Under the pieces are notes generated by a model, which was given only the letters and a program-made list of their open reading frames with translations, did no database searches and was not told where the DNA came from. From a virus: a DNA stretch of 31,562 bases. This document shows positions 7,329 through 14,266 of this stretch, one piece after another. Every line of letters starts with the position of its first letter. The first letter of the stretch is position 1. The stretch covers positions 1 through 31,562 of the IMG/VR virus record IMGVR_UViG_3300043436_002838. One strand, written 5' to 3'. Position numbers and translations under genes: made by a program.

Positions 7329-7823
7329 ATGAAATCTATTAAGAAAGCACAAGACGGTCTAACTACAAAAGATAGATTAGCCCAAGCAAAAGAAAATAGA
7401 AGAAAACTTGATAGTATTACAGCCATAAAAAGAGCTGAAATAGTTAGAAAAAAAGATTCTATTATACAAAGAAACGCTAACGCAAGAGGTCTTAGTGTGT
7501 CTGATTATAAAAACACAGTTAGAAAAGAATCAAAAAAACCTGATGTAGGTATTGAAACTTGTGGTCCTAACTTCAAATCTACAAAATGTGGTGTAAGTAA
7601 AGCTGCTTCAAAAGAATCAAAATCAGATTGGGGGAAGAAGAAAAATGGTGGTAAAATAACAAAAGCCAAAGATGGTAAGTGGATGCAGAAAGCTGCAGCT
7701 TCTATAAAACGTAGAGGTACTGAAGGTAAATGTACACCTATCACTAAACCTGGTTGTACAGGCAAAGCCAAAGCTCTTGCTAAAACATTCAAAAAAATTG
7801 CTGCTAAGCGTAAAGGTAAATAA
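7329..7823 (+). CDS. Lys-rich virion-type protein 2, shared N-terminal peptide
   Basis: 164 residues, very basic. It starts MKSIKKAQDG, the family peptide. A helical region (about 12-60) is followed by four Cys in two pairs, CGPNFKSTKC (82-91) and CTPITKPGC (136-144), which might bind a metal or form disulfides. KKNGGKITKAKDGKW (about 106-120) carries the internal G-G motif. The C-terminus ALAKTFKKIAAKRKGK is an amphipathic basic helix. The gene is spaced 3 bases from its neighbours, so it is co-expressed with them. DNA binding in the head is a reasonable guess, not shown. Confidence 0.65.
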   Translation: MKSIKKAQDGLTTKDRLAQAKENRRKLDSITAIKRAEIVRKKDSIIQRNANARGLSVSDYKNTVRKESKKPDVGIETCGPNFKSTKCGVSKAASKESKSDWGKKKNGGKITKAKDGKWMQKAAASIKRRGTEGKCTPITKPGCTGKAKALAKTFKKIAAKRKGK

Positions 7824-7825
7824 TC

Positions 7826-8185
7826 ATGAGAAAGATTACTAAAGTTCCAAATGGTCCTCTTATTAAGAAGAAAGGTCCATTTAAAGGAAGCACATTGAAG
7901 AATGGTGGTAAGACACCAGCTTGGCAAAGAGAAGAAGGAAAGAATCCTTCTGGTGGATTAAATGCTAAAGGTGTAGCTTCTTATAGAAGAGCTAACCCAG
8001 GATCTAAACTTAAGACAGCTGTAACCACTAAACCTTCTAAGTTAAAACCTGGAAGTAAAGCTGCTAACAGAAGAAAATCATTTTGTGCCCGAATGTCAGG
8101 GATGAAGAAAAGATTAACATCTGCTAAGACAGCAAATGATCCAAATAGTAGAATTAATAAATCACTCCGTAAATGGAACTGTTAG
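7826..8185 (+). CDS. Lys-rich protein 3 with DUF6321-like C-terminus
   Basis: 119 residues, basic. The N-terminus MRKITKVPNG is a variant of the shared peptide, and LKNGG occurs at about residues 25-29. The last ~40 residues (RRKSFCARMSGMKKRLTSAK ... NDPNSRINKSLRKWNC) match a short Cys-containing module found in many unrelated phages that I associate with DUF6321; the name is from memory. Two Cys bracket the module. The stop at 8183-8185 is followed one base later by the next ATG. Function of the family is unknown; a small virion protein is likely. Confidence 0.65.
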   Translation: MRKITKVPNGPLIKKKGPFKGSTLKNGGKTPAWQREEGKNPSGGLNAKGVASYRRANPGSKLKTAVTTKPSKLKPGSKAANRRKSFCARMSGMKKRLTSAKTANDPNSRINKSLRKWNC

Positions 8186-8186
8186 T

Positions 8187-8354
8187 ATGAAAAAGCAAAT
8201 GCTTAAACGTAAAGATGGAAGTGTTTCTCAAAGAGGACTTTGGGATAACTTGAGAAATAAAGCAGCTTATAATAAGAAAACTGGTGCTAAACCTAAAACT
8301 CCTACAAAAGTAATGTTGTCTCAGGAGAAAAAGATCAAAAATAAAGGAAAATGA
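8187..8354 (+). CDS. Small Lys-rich protein with GLWDN..KPxxPT..ML motif
   Basis: 55 residues, basic. The frame is open further upstream (to 8136), but the ATG at 8187, one base after the previous stop, gives the expected start MKKQMLKRKDGSVSQRGLWD. The C-terminal half (PKTPTKVMLSQEKKIKNKGK) matches the orphan fragment at 8976-9068 in about 11 of 19 positions. The stop overlaps the ATG of the GIY-YIG gene (ATGA). It seems to be the intact member of a pair whose second copy was beheaded by the homing gene, or the recipient of a replacement tail brought by it. Confidence 0.65.
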   Translation: MKKQMLKRKDGSVSQRGLWDNLRNKAAYNKKTGAKPKTPTKVMLSQEKKIKNKGK

Positions 8355-8974
8355 TATTAGCTATTAGTATTGAAAATAAACAAAAATACTTCTCTGAGAA
8401 ACAAAAAGGAGGAGTTATTTACAAAATTACTAATGAGATAGATGGTAAGTTTTATATAGGAAGTACAAACAATCTAATAAAAAGGTATTACACCCATGTA
8501 AATCATATAAGAACTGGTAAGAATAGTTGTGTAAAACTAATCAGAGCAGTTAATAAGCACGGAGAGAAGAACTTTAAGTTTGAGATTGTTTGTGAATGTT
8601 CTACTGAAGAGATTCTTAAAACAGAACAAGAATATATTGACAATTTAAAACCGCACTATAATGTAGCTAAAATTGCTGGTAGTAATCTTGGAATAAAGAG
8701 AACTGAAGAAGTTAAACTCAAAAAGTCAGCTTCTCAGAAGGAAAAGTGGAAAGATGAAACTTATAGAACTAAACACTTAAACAACTTATCAAAGAATTGG
8801 AAATCTGGTTCTAATCATAAAATGGCTAAACTTACAGAAGAACAGGTTATTAAGATTAAGAAACAACTAGCAAATGGTCTTCTTCCTAAACAGGTTGCAG
8901 ACAGTCTAAAAGTAAGTTATCACTCTGTGAAGGATATTCATAGAGGCAAAAGTTGGAAACACATTATAATATAA
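8351..8974 (+). CDS. GIY-YIG homing endonuclease
   Basis: 207 residues. The nuclease domain is at about 20-105: VIY (22-24) and YIG (35-37) form the GIY-YIG motif. R45 in LIKRYYTH, a Glu in TEQEYI and a final PHYNV complete the usual pattern. The middle is a basic linker. Residues 161-205 (LTEEQVIKIKKQLANGLLPK, then VADSLKVSYHSVKDIHRGKSW) form a helix-turn-helix of the NUMOD/IENR type that reads the target site. It starts inside the stop of the upstream gene (ATGA). It sits between two related Lys-rich coding segments, as expected for a mobile gene that entered this locus. No intron boundaries were found around it. Confidence 0.85.
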   Translation: MILAISIENKQKYFSEKQKGGVIYKITNEIDGKFYIGSTNNLIKRYYTHVNHIRTGKNSCVKLIRAVNKHGEKNFKFEIVCECSTEEILKTEQEYIDNLKPHYNVAKIAGSNLGIKRTEEVKLKKSASQKEKWKDETYRTKHLNNLSKNWKSGSNHKMAKLTEEQVIKIKKQLANGLLPKQVADSLKVSYHSVKDIHRGKSWKHIII

Positions 8975-8975
8975 A

Positions 8976-9068
8976 CTTAACATCAGAACTAACAAAGGAT
9001 CTGGTAAGAAACCTACAGCTGCAATGCTGAAACAAGAACGTAAAATTAAATCTAAAACTAAGAAATAA
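8976..9068 (+). pseudogene. Beheaded paralogue of the 8187 gene
   Basis: Immediately after the GIY-YIG stop, the frame beginning CTT AAC ATC at 8976 encodes NIRTNKGSGKKPTAAMLKQE and on to KSKTKK, ending in TAA (9066-9068). It matches the C-terminus of the 8187 gene (PT..ML.QE.KIK.K). There is no start codon upstream: an in-frame stop lies at 8967-8969, inside the nuclease gene. Codons differ between the copies at many third positions, so this is not a recent tandem duplication. It overlaps the next ATG (TAATG). Confidence 0.7.
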
Positions 9069-9634
9069 TGAAAACAATAAAAAAAGCTCAAACTGGAGCT
9101 AAGGTTAAAAAACCTACTACAGAAAAACCTAAAATAGCACCAAAAAAACCTAAGACTGTTTCTCAGAGAATTGGAGACACAACATTAAGAGATATTAAAA
9201 ATGCTAGTGAAGATGGTCTTCAACTTGCTACACTTGGAGTTTATGGTAAAGTGAAAAAAGCTCTTGGAGGTGAATATAAATATAAAAAAATAGGAGAAAA
9301 AAAATATGGTGGTAAAGTTACCAAAGCTAAAAATGGTAAATCATTTCCTGATCTTAACAAAGATGGAAAGATTACAAAAGCAGACATCCTTAAAGGACGT
9401 GGTGTTATAGCTAAGAAAGGTGCTACAGTTAAGAAAGCTCAGATGGGTGGATTTGTTTCAAATGAATTTGCAGCAAAATCTATATCTAAACCTAAAATTA
9501 AAAGTAAACCTAAATTTATAGACAGTCCAATCAAAACTGTTAAATCTAAAAATATAAATGCGTTTCAAGGTAAAAAAGGTATGCTTGCTAAATCAGGAGT
9601 TTCAATGAAAAAATGTAGATATGGCTGCAAGTAA
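9068..9634 (+). CDS. Lys-rich virion-type protein 4 with EF-hand-like loop
   Basis: 188 residues, very basic. It starts MKTIKKAQTG, the family peptide. KYGGKVTKAKNGK (79-91) and VKKAQMGG (121-128) repeat the G-G motif and the N-terminal peptide internally. D95-L-N97-K-D99-G-K-I-T-K-A-D106 is a full DxNxDGxxxxxD calcium-loop pattern, as in dockerins and single EF-hands. The C-terminus has two Cys (KKCRYGCK). The start shares TAATG with the orphan fragment upstream. It is probably a virion protein, with Ca2+ binding predicted from the loop only. Confidence 0.65.
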   Translation: MKTIKKAQTGAKVKKPTTEKPKIAPKKPKTVSQRIGDTTLRDIKNASEDGLQLATLGVYGKVKKALGGEYKYKKIGEKKYGGKVTKAKNGKSFPDLNKDGKITKADILKGRGVIAKKGATVKKAQMGGFVSNEFAAKSISKPKIKSKPKFIDSPIKTVKSKNINAFQGKKGMLAKSGVSMKKCRYGCK

Positions 9635-9788
9635 ATCAATGACTTCTGGCAAAGCTAAGAAATCTGGTAAGCCTAGAATGGCTCCAAAGGTAGCTCCTCC
9701 TAACCCTATCAACGGTAATTATATGAAGGAAGCTGGTGATCGAGGTACTAAAAGACCTTTGTTCAAAAGAAAACGTATATCAAAATAA
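9621..9788 (+). CDS. Small Lys/Pro-rich protein ending the late block
   Basis: 55 residues, starting MAASKSMTSGKAKKSGKPRM and ending in TKRPLFKRKRISK. It overlaps the previous gene by 14 bases in another frame. Its composition matches the Lys-rich block, but it lacks the N-terminal peptide. PPNPINGNYMKEAG is probably a small folded piece. The TAA at 9786-9788 comes just before the terminator. No function is recognised. Confidence 0.6.
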   Translation: MAASKSMTSGKAKKSGKPRMAPKVAPPNPINGNYMKEAGDRGTKRPLFKRKRISK

Positions 9789-9790
9789 TA

Positions 9791-9811
9791 AAGCCCTCAC
9801 TTAGAGGGCTT
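9791..9811. terminator. Bidirectional terminator between convergent blocks
   Basis: AAGCCCTC (9791-9798) and GAGGGCTT (9804-9811) form a perfect 8-bp stem with a 5-base loop. On the plus strand it runs into TTTTTT; on the minus strand the stem is followed by TTATTATTTT. It separates the plus-strand late genes from the minus-strand block. The stop codon of the minus-strand gene (9797-9799) lies inside the stem. Confidence 0.85.
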
Positions 9812-10441
9812 TTTTAATTTACTTCCCCATGTAGAAACATGAGAACAATGATCTAAATAATATATCCATTCTTCAGAAAGGGTTTCACTAGTCAGATACC
9901 AAGGAACATGTTTAATACAATATGGTTTGTCTAGTCTTACAGCATCATAAGAAAAGGGAGAATTAGGTCTGTATAGTGCAAACGTTGTGTCTATATGAGC
10001 ATCCCATCCATGAACTGTTCTCTTTGTCCAATACTTAGATTCATGTTGGTAAACATCTCTTCCTATTTCTGTATCAGGAAGATCGTCTATCTCTAAAGAG
10101 AATCCCACTTTAAAAGCATCTGTATTATTCAATACATCAAACATTTTATCTAACCAATCATTAGGTACTCCTTCATAAGAACAATCAGGATCAGCTAATA
10201 TGAAATACTGCTTTCTTACGTCAGAGTATTTATGATTCCAAGCGTTCTGAGCACTACCATTAGATTTTACATAGTCTACCTCTTCATCAGTGGTCTTATA
10301 CCATTCCAATAGTTTTGGATAAGTTGAATCGTGATCCACTATTAATATTCTATTTATCCTAGGTTCTTTTCTTAAAAACTCCACTGTATCCTTCAAAGAA
10401 GATAGTAGGTTTCTATTAACTATTATTGCGTTTACTAACAT
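9797..10441 (-). CDS. Glycosyltransferase family 2-like protein
   Basis: 214 residues. The N-terminus has the GT2 nucleotide-binding layout: IIVNRN (6-11), RILIVDHDST (31-40) and ILADPDC (81-87), with the D84-P-D86 metal site. The rest has HGWDAHIDTTFALYRPNS and ends basic. No transmembrane segment is seen. It overlaps the gene at 10416-11186 by 26 bases, and its stop is within the terminator. It may modify phage DNA, virion proteins or host surface sugars; nothing in the sequence decides this. Confidence 0.65.
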   Translation of the reverse strand: MLVNAIIVNRNLLSSLKDTVEFLRKEPRINRILIVDHDSTYPKLLEWYKTTDEEVDYVKSNGSAQNAWNHKYSDVRKQYFILADPDCSYEGVPNDWLDKMFDVLNNTDAFKVGFSLEIDDLPDTEIGRDVYQHESKYWTKRTVHGWDAHIDTTFALYRPNSPFSYDAVRLDKPYCIKHVPWYLTSETLSEEWIYYLDHCSHVSTWGSKLKKPSK

Positions 10442-11186
10442 AATCTTTTAGCATTTGTGCGTAGTCTTTATTCCAATGAGGATTAAGATGAACATCACCT
10501 GTAGGAATCTTTCCTGTCTTTCTTAAACTTTCAATATACTCACTGTGTCTTTGTATGATGTTAGGTCTACCTGGAACATCAGTTCCTTGTCCTGATTGAT
10601 GATAACCTCTACCTCCCCACATATAAAACCAAGAAGCTTCTGAATCAGGCATCTTTACATCCATTACATGTTGTCTACCTAGAGCATGTATCTTAGTAAC
10701 TAATGTCATATCTCCTCCTGCATTCTCAATAGGACTCTTACCTATTTGCTCCCACACCTTTTTACTATATACAATTCCTGAGTTACCAATACCTTTTATA
10801 GCTGTTATACTTGGTTCATTATAGAATACACCAGTTTCCCAATGGATAATATTTGTATCTTCTTTCCAGTGTTTTGCAATATTAAATAGATGATTAGACA
10901 TAGCTACATCATCATCATCCCATACAGCAATAAGTTCACCAGAACATCTCTCTATAGCATAGTTTTCTTTATCTCCTATAGTGGAGAATGTTTCATCTAG
11001 ATTAAAGATTTTTATCTCTGGATGATCATACACTAACTTCTGTAAAGGGTAGTCATTAACTATAATAAGTTCTTTCTTACCTGGATACTCCTGAATGAGG
11101 AAGCTTTGTATTGCTTCCTCCAGAGTATCTACTCTTCCATAAGTGATACATTTGCAACTAATGAAAGGATATTTTTTATTTTCCAT
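10416..11186 (-). CDS. Glycosyltransferase family 2 (GT-A) protein
   Basis: 256 residues. PFISCKCITYGRVDTLEEAI (7-26) and KKELIIVNDY (37-46) are the usual N-terminal GT2 strands. ELIAVWDDDDVAM (84-96) holds the acidic metal-binding motif (D90-D93). A later ENAGGDMTLVTKI supplies the probable catalytic-base region. No membrane helix is seen, so it is a soluble transferase. It is followed by a second GT with a 26-base overlap, so the pair probably acts in one pathway. Donor and acceptor are unknown. Confidence 0.75.
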   Translation of the reverse strand: MENKKYPFISCKCITYGRVDTLEEAIQSFLIQEYPGKKELIIVNDYPLQKLVYDHPEIKIFNLDETFSTIGDKENYAIERCSGELIAVWDDDDVAMSNHLFNIAKHWKEDTNIIHWETGVFYNEPSITAIKGIGNSGIVYSKKVWEQIGKSPIENAGGDMTLVTKIHALGRQHVMDVKMPDSEASWFYMWGGRGYHQSGQGTDVPGRPNIIQRHSEYIESLRKTGKIPTGDVHLNPHWNKDYAQMLKDYVSKRNNS

Positions 11187-11187
11187 A

Positions 11188-11907
11188 TTAGTAAATGTGT
11201 ATTATGTTATTAAAACATTCTTTGCTTCCATTAAAATTTAATAATGGTATATATTTATTATTTTTATTCATGTTTTTTAATTTTATTTCTAAATTATATA
11301 TAGTGTCTGAGTCTCCTTCAATAATTTTTAATACATTGTAATTATAAGGCATTTCTTTTTTAGTTTTAAATCTTAAACCAATAGGTACAAAAGTTCTTCC
11401 TATTTTATAAAATTTTTCTGTTTCATTATAACATTCTATAATATAAAGTTTAAATGATTCAAAATTTTTAGAAGTTTTACTATTTTTATACCAATTAGAT
11501 TTTGTCCATCCTGTAGGATTATTTGAATGATAATTTGAAATATTTAATTTTTTACATATAGGACATCCTCTTCCATTTAAGTGAGAATTGGCTTCTTGAT
11601 TAAATTTTCCATGAACGTTACATATAATTGTTATTTTTTTATTTGCAGATATATAATCAACTAAAGAGTAATTGTATTTAGAATTATGAATTTTATTAGC
11701 TTTATTTTTAAAATAATAATTTTTATCCAATGATGAATTTATAGATGGAGTAATTCCGTTTAGTAAATGTTGTTTTCTTATTTTACATTTTCCAAATTCA
11801 TCTTCTATTATAACATTATTTCCAACTTCTTCTAAAATATTAATAGAAGAAGATGGAAATTTTTTCTTGTACTCTTTAACAAATTTAGAAAAAGAAACTA
11901 ATCCCAT
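11188..11907 (-). CDS. Homing endonuclease: zinc module plus GIY-YIG-like (T5orf172-type) domain
   Basis: 239 residues. Residues 66-118 have the pattern NKIHNSKYNYSLVDY, then C96-x2-H99-G and GRGC115-PI-C118, a zinc-binding module common in phage homing proteins (DUF723-like). Residues 153-173 (LYIIECYNETEKFYKIGRT) match the GIY-YIG core in the T5orf172/MUG113 form, with R171 as the catalytic-type Arg. A Glu follows in NLEIKLK. The gene overlaps the end of the GroES-like gene by 10 bases and sits between it and a glycosyltransferase, so it looks inserted. It is more AT-rich than its neighbours. Nuclease activity is predicted. Confidence 0.7.
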   Translation of the reverse strand: MGLVSFSKFVKEYKKKFPSSSINILEEVGNNVIIEDEFGKCKIRKQHLLNGITPSINSSLDKNYYFKNKANKIHNSKYNYSLVDYISANKKITIICNVHGKFNQEANSHLNGRGCPICKKLNISNYHSNNPTGWTKSNWYKNSKTSKNFESFKLYIIECYNETEKFYKIGRTFVPIGLRFKTKKEMPYNYNVLKIIEGDSDTIYNLEIKLKNMNKNNKYIPLLNFNGSKECFNNIIHIY

Positions 11908-12191
11908 ATATGGACTATGTCAAATATAGAAACTAACATAACATCTTCAGTTTCTGATAAAGGTATGATTAATGTTTTATCTCTAAGAGCTGTAGGATCT
12001 ACTAACACCTCAACCCCCACCTTCAAGTCTGGATCTGTAATAGCTGTTCCTACACTGTGCACTTTCAATCTACTCATTTTCTTAAGTAGTTCTTTCTGTA
12101 AAGCTTCTTTTGTATTCTCATCTACAATAAGCTTACTCTCTTCTTTCTTTGGCATCTCTAAGTAGATGCGATTTCCTAATAACTTTGCCAT
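11898..12191 (-). CDS. GroES-like co-chaperonin candidate
   Basis: 97 residues, the length of GroES. GNRIYLEMPKKEES (6-19) resembles the first strand of GroES (GDRVLVK). VHSVGTAITDPDLKVGVEVL resembles the VxAVGxG...VKVGDxVxF region. The end, EDVMLVSIFDIVHIWD, fits the last strands (ESDILAIV). The usual Gly-Gly-Ile mobile loop is not evident; a helix-like ALQKELLKKMSRL takes that place. Phage GroES-like proteins such as T4 gp31 replace host GroES for capsid folding. The call is from pattern only, and another small beta-barrel is possible. Confidence 0.5.
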   Translation of the reverse strand: MAKLLGNRIYLEMPKKEESKLIVDENTKEALQKELLKKMSRLKVHSVGTAITDPDLKVGVEVLVDPTALRDKTLIIPLSETEDVMLVSIFDIVHIWD

Positions 12192-12193
12192 TT

Positions 12194-12472
12194 TTATCCT
12201 TTGTATTCAGTTAGTTTAATAAATTTTTGTGCGTCATCAGCATTTAGTTCAATCTCTGATTGTACAGTTTCACGAACATTCTTGTATCCCTTAAACTTGT
12301 TAGTTTTAATATCAATGTCTGGTTGTTGTGTAACTCTCTCATTGAAGTCATCTAGAATGATGATTAAACCACCTGCATCATTAGCTAATGTTCTAATGAT
12401 TTTGTTAACGTTTAAAGAAGCTAAATACTCCTTGTCGCCAATCTTGGCTGTGTAAAAAAATTGGTTTTTCAT
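12194..12472 (-). CDS. Small phage protein, unknown function
   Basis: 92 residues, starting MKNQFFYTAKIGDKEYLASL. It has an alpha/beta pattern with a hydrophobic strand GGLIIILDDF and a conserved-looking middle GYKNVRETVQSEIELNADDA. There are no Cys, signal or membrane segments. It lies 11 bases after the thioredoxin gene and 2 before the GroES-like gene, so it is co-transcribed. No function is recognised. Confidence 0.6.
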   Translation of the reverse strand: MKNQFFYTAKIGDKEYLASLNVNKIIRTLANDAGGLIIILDDFNERVTQQPDIDIKTNKFKGYKNVRETVQSEIELNADDAQKFIKLTEYKG

Positions 12473-12483
12473 ATTACTGGTTT

Positions 12484-12738
12484 TTATTTATTAATTTTAA
12501 TTTCATCTAAGATTTGATTATACATTTTCAATGGCATATTACCAGATTGTCTATGCACCTCAACTCCATCTTTTAAGAATACAAGAGTGGGTACACTTCT
12601 GATTCCATACTTTCTTGCAGTTTCTTGATCTTTTTCAATATCGATGTTTGTAACACCTTCAACACCTTCTAATGTGTGAGCTAACACTTTACATGGTCCA
12701 CACCATGTTGCACTGAATTTAAGCACTTCTATATTCAT
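12484..12738 (-). CDS. Short thioredoxin
   Basis: 84 residues. FSATWCGPCKVLA has the W12-C-G-P-C16 redox site, and RSVPT (47-51) supplies the cis-Pro. It is shorter than E. coli thioredoxin (108) and lacks the first strand and helix, as in many phage mini-thioredoxins. It may keep phage enzymes reduced or act as a processivity or assembly partner. It follows the HNH-like gene with a 4-base overlap. It belongs to the nucleotide-metabolism run with MazG, ThyX and dNMP kinase. Confidence 0.85.
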   Translation of the reverse strand: MNIEVLKFSATWCGPCKVLAHTLEGVEGVTNIDIEKDQETARKYGIRSVPTLVFLKDGVEVHRQSGNMPLKMYNQILDEIKINK

Positions 12739-13211
12739 AAGTTATATTTGATTTTTAATTGTTCACGTCTTTTATTTATCTCCTCATATCTATACATATC
12801 ATTTTCTACATTGTTATGCTCCTCTAGGGTCAAAAGTATGATATTTTCTTCATCTAGACAAGCTTCAGGATATTTTTCTTTTGCAAGAATGTGATGGAAA
12901 TATGTAGACATAGGTTCTTTTCCCAAAAATTTTCCACTAAGAGCACTCTTTTTGTCACTTTTTTTCCAGTAAGAAATAAAAAACTCAAACATTTTATGTG
13001 TTGTAAGTTTCTTTTCTATCTCTTTAGAAAGCTGTTTAGAAGTTCGTTTACTGAGTGTTTGTTTGTTATTCTGTACATTATTGAACTTTTTGTTTGAAAT
13101 ACTAGACATTCTAGTAATTAAACCCTTACCAGATGATGGTAAGGGCTTTTTAGATTTATGAGCAAAACAATATTCACTGTCTGCATTCTTTCCACAAGTT
13201 TTACACTTCAT
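12735..13211 (-). CDS. Zinc-finger HNH-like nuclease candidate (Rap/NinG-like)
   Basis: 158 residues. The N-terminus has C3-x2-C6 and C15-x2-H18, a small zinc site. A basic low-complexity linker follows. The C-terminal half has STYFHHILAKEKYPE and DEENIILLTLEEHN, an H-H...N...H arrangement like an HNH/treble-clef nuclease. The layout recalls lambda NinG (Rap), which acts on recombination intermediates, and that would suit a neighbour of recA. Sequence similarity by eye is weak. It shares one base (TAATG type) with MazG upstream. Confidence 0.5.
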   Translation of the reverse strand: MKCKTCGKNADSEYCFAHKSKKPLPSSGKGLITRMSSISNKKFNNVQNNKQTLSKRTSKQLSKEIEKKLTTHKMFEFFISYWKKSDKKSALSGKFLGKEPMSTYFHHILAKEKYPEACLDEENIILLTLEEHNNVENDMYRYEEINKRREQLKIKYNL

Positions 13212-13603
13212 TATGTGCGTGATTGATTTTTTATAGCAAAATCAATGTGATCAGTAATAGTTCTTACTCCTCCAGAAATAGGAGGAATCATTTCTTTTGC
13301 ATCATCTTTTACAAACTGACCTCCCACCATCTTACCTGTACGTTTAGAAATTACATTATATGCACTCTCTAGACATTCTGTAAGCTTCAATTCTTGCATC
13401 TCTGCTTGGATGATGATTGTAACTAATATGTCACCTAGAGCATCAATAATTTCTTCTCTATCATTATTTCTGATAGCTTCTTCTAATTCATTAACTTCTT
13501 CCCAAGTTTTATGTGCTTGAGCTATTGGTGTTCCGTTCTCTAGAATACCTTTTTGTGCTGCCCATGCTATAACAAGGGCTTCTAATTCACCGTAACTTCT
13601 CAT
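13211..13603 (-). CDS. mazG: MazG-like nucleotide pyrophosphohydrolase
   Basis: 130 residues. WEEVNELEEAI (34-44) is the EExxE motif and REEIIDALGDILV (49-61) the ExxD motif that bind Mg2+ in MazG/all-alpha NTP pyrophosphatases. It probably hydrolyses NTPs or dNTPs to the monophosphate, either to clear odd nucleotides or to lower ppGpp signalling. The C-terminus (GKMVGGQFVKDD) is typical for phage forms. It overlaps thyX by 4 bases (ATGA), so both are made from one message. Confidence 0.8.
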   Translation of the reverse strand: MRSYGELEALVIAWAAQKGILENGTPIAQAHKTWEEVNELEEAIRNNDREEIIDALGDILVTIIIQAEMQELKLTECLESAYNVISKRTGKMVGGQFVKDDAKEMIPPISGGVRTITDHIDFAIKNQSRT

Positions 13604-14265
13604 AATTTAAACGCTTTAATGGTTTGTTCGAAGGGATTTCCTTCTATTGTTTTTACTAATTCTAACATTTGTTGTGCTAATTCTCTCACTTCTTTTTGAG
13701 CATGCTCGTCATTTCTTAGTTTTTGAAAATGATAAAAACTCCTCCAATTAAACATTACATCCATTGTAATCTGACTATTCATTGTCTTAAAAAATCTAGC
13801 TGATTCTTTTGCTCTCTTTCTTCCTAATATAGGAGTTAATTCTTCAAGACATTGATGGTATAGTTCATTTCCTAAATGTGTATACCTTTCTAGAACCTCC
13901 TGCCAGTTATCCCCACTAAATACAAATTCTGAAGTAATATCTTTTAACTTTACATCTTTCCAATCTTCTGGTAAGTATGTTTTATCTTCTTTTAGTTCTT
14001 TATACCTAGCACTTTCTCCATTAATACTTACACCAATACGATGTTTTAAGAGATGAATATGTGTTGCTTGATCTACAGTTACCAAAAAATGTAAACTACT
14101 CTTCTCAAATGGTGTATGATGTCCTTCTGAAGCTAACATACGTAATAGAGCAGGAATTCTTTGTTCTTTCTCTGGTGTAATTTCTCTAGATGTAGAAGTC
14201 CATGCAGAACTTGCGTGAACTCTATCATCTCCATAATATCCAATGAGTTCTACAGTGTTTTTCAT
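13600..14265 (-). CDS. thyX: Flavin-dependent thymidylate synthase ThyX
   Basis: 221 residues, typical ThyX length. It makes dTMP from dUMP with FAD, NADPH and methylene-tetrahydrofolate. HTPFEKSSLHF (50-60) and KHRIGVSINGESARYKEL (74-91) form the active site; the signature RHRx7S has Lys for the first Arg and is one residue longer, a form I have seen in phage ThyX. The end QITMDVMFNWRSFYHF and LRNDEHAQKEVRELA complete the FAD-binding region. It lies 1 base after a membrane-protein gene and overlaps mazG. Confidence 0.9.
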   Translation of the reverse strand: MKNTVELIGYYGDDRVHASSAWTSTSREITPEKEQRIPALLRMLASEGHHTPFEKSSLHFLVTVDQATHIHLLKHRIGVSINGESARYKELKEDKTYLPEDWKDVKLKDITSEFVFSGDNWQEVLERYTHLGNELYHQCLEELTPILGRKRAKESARFFKTMNSQITMDVMFNWRSFYHFQKLRNDEHAQKEVRELAQQMLELVKTIEGNPFEQTIKAFKL

Positions 14266-14266
14266 T

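Noticed and set aside
7505-7927. Open frame on the minus strand across the Lys-rich genes
   Set aside because: It is antisense to three good genes, and its Phe/Leu-rich product is what the complement of Lys codons gives.
8136-8186. Longer start for the gene at 8187
   Set aside because: It would overlap the DUF6321-like gene by 50 bases; the ATG at 8187 directly follows that stop and starts with a better Lys-rich N-terminus.
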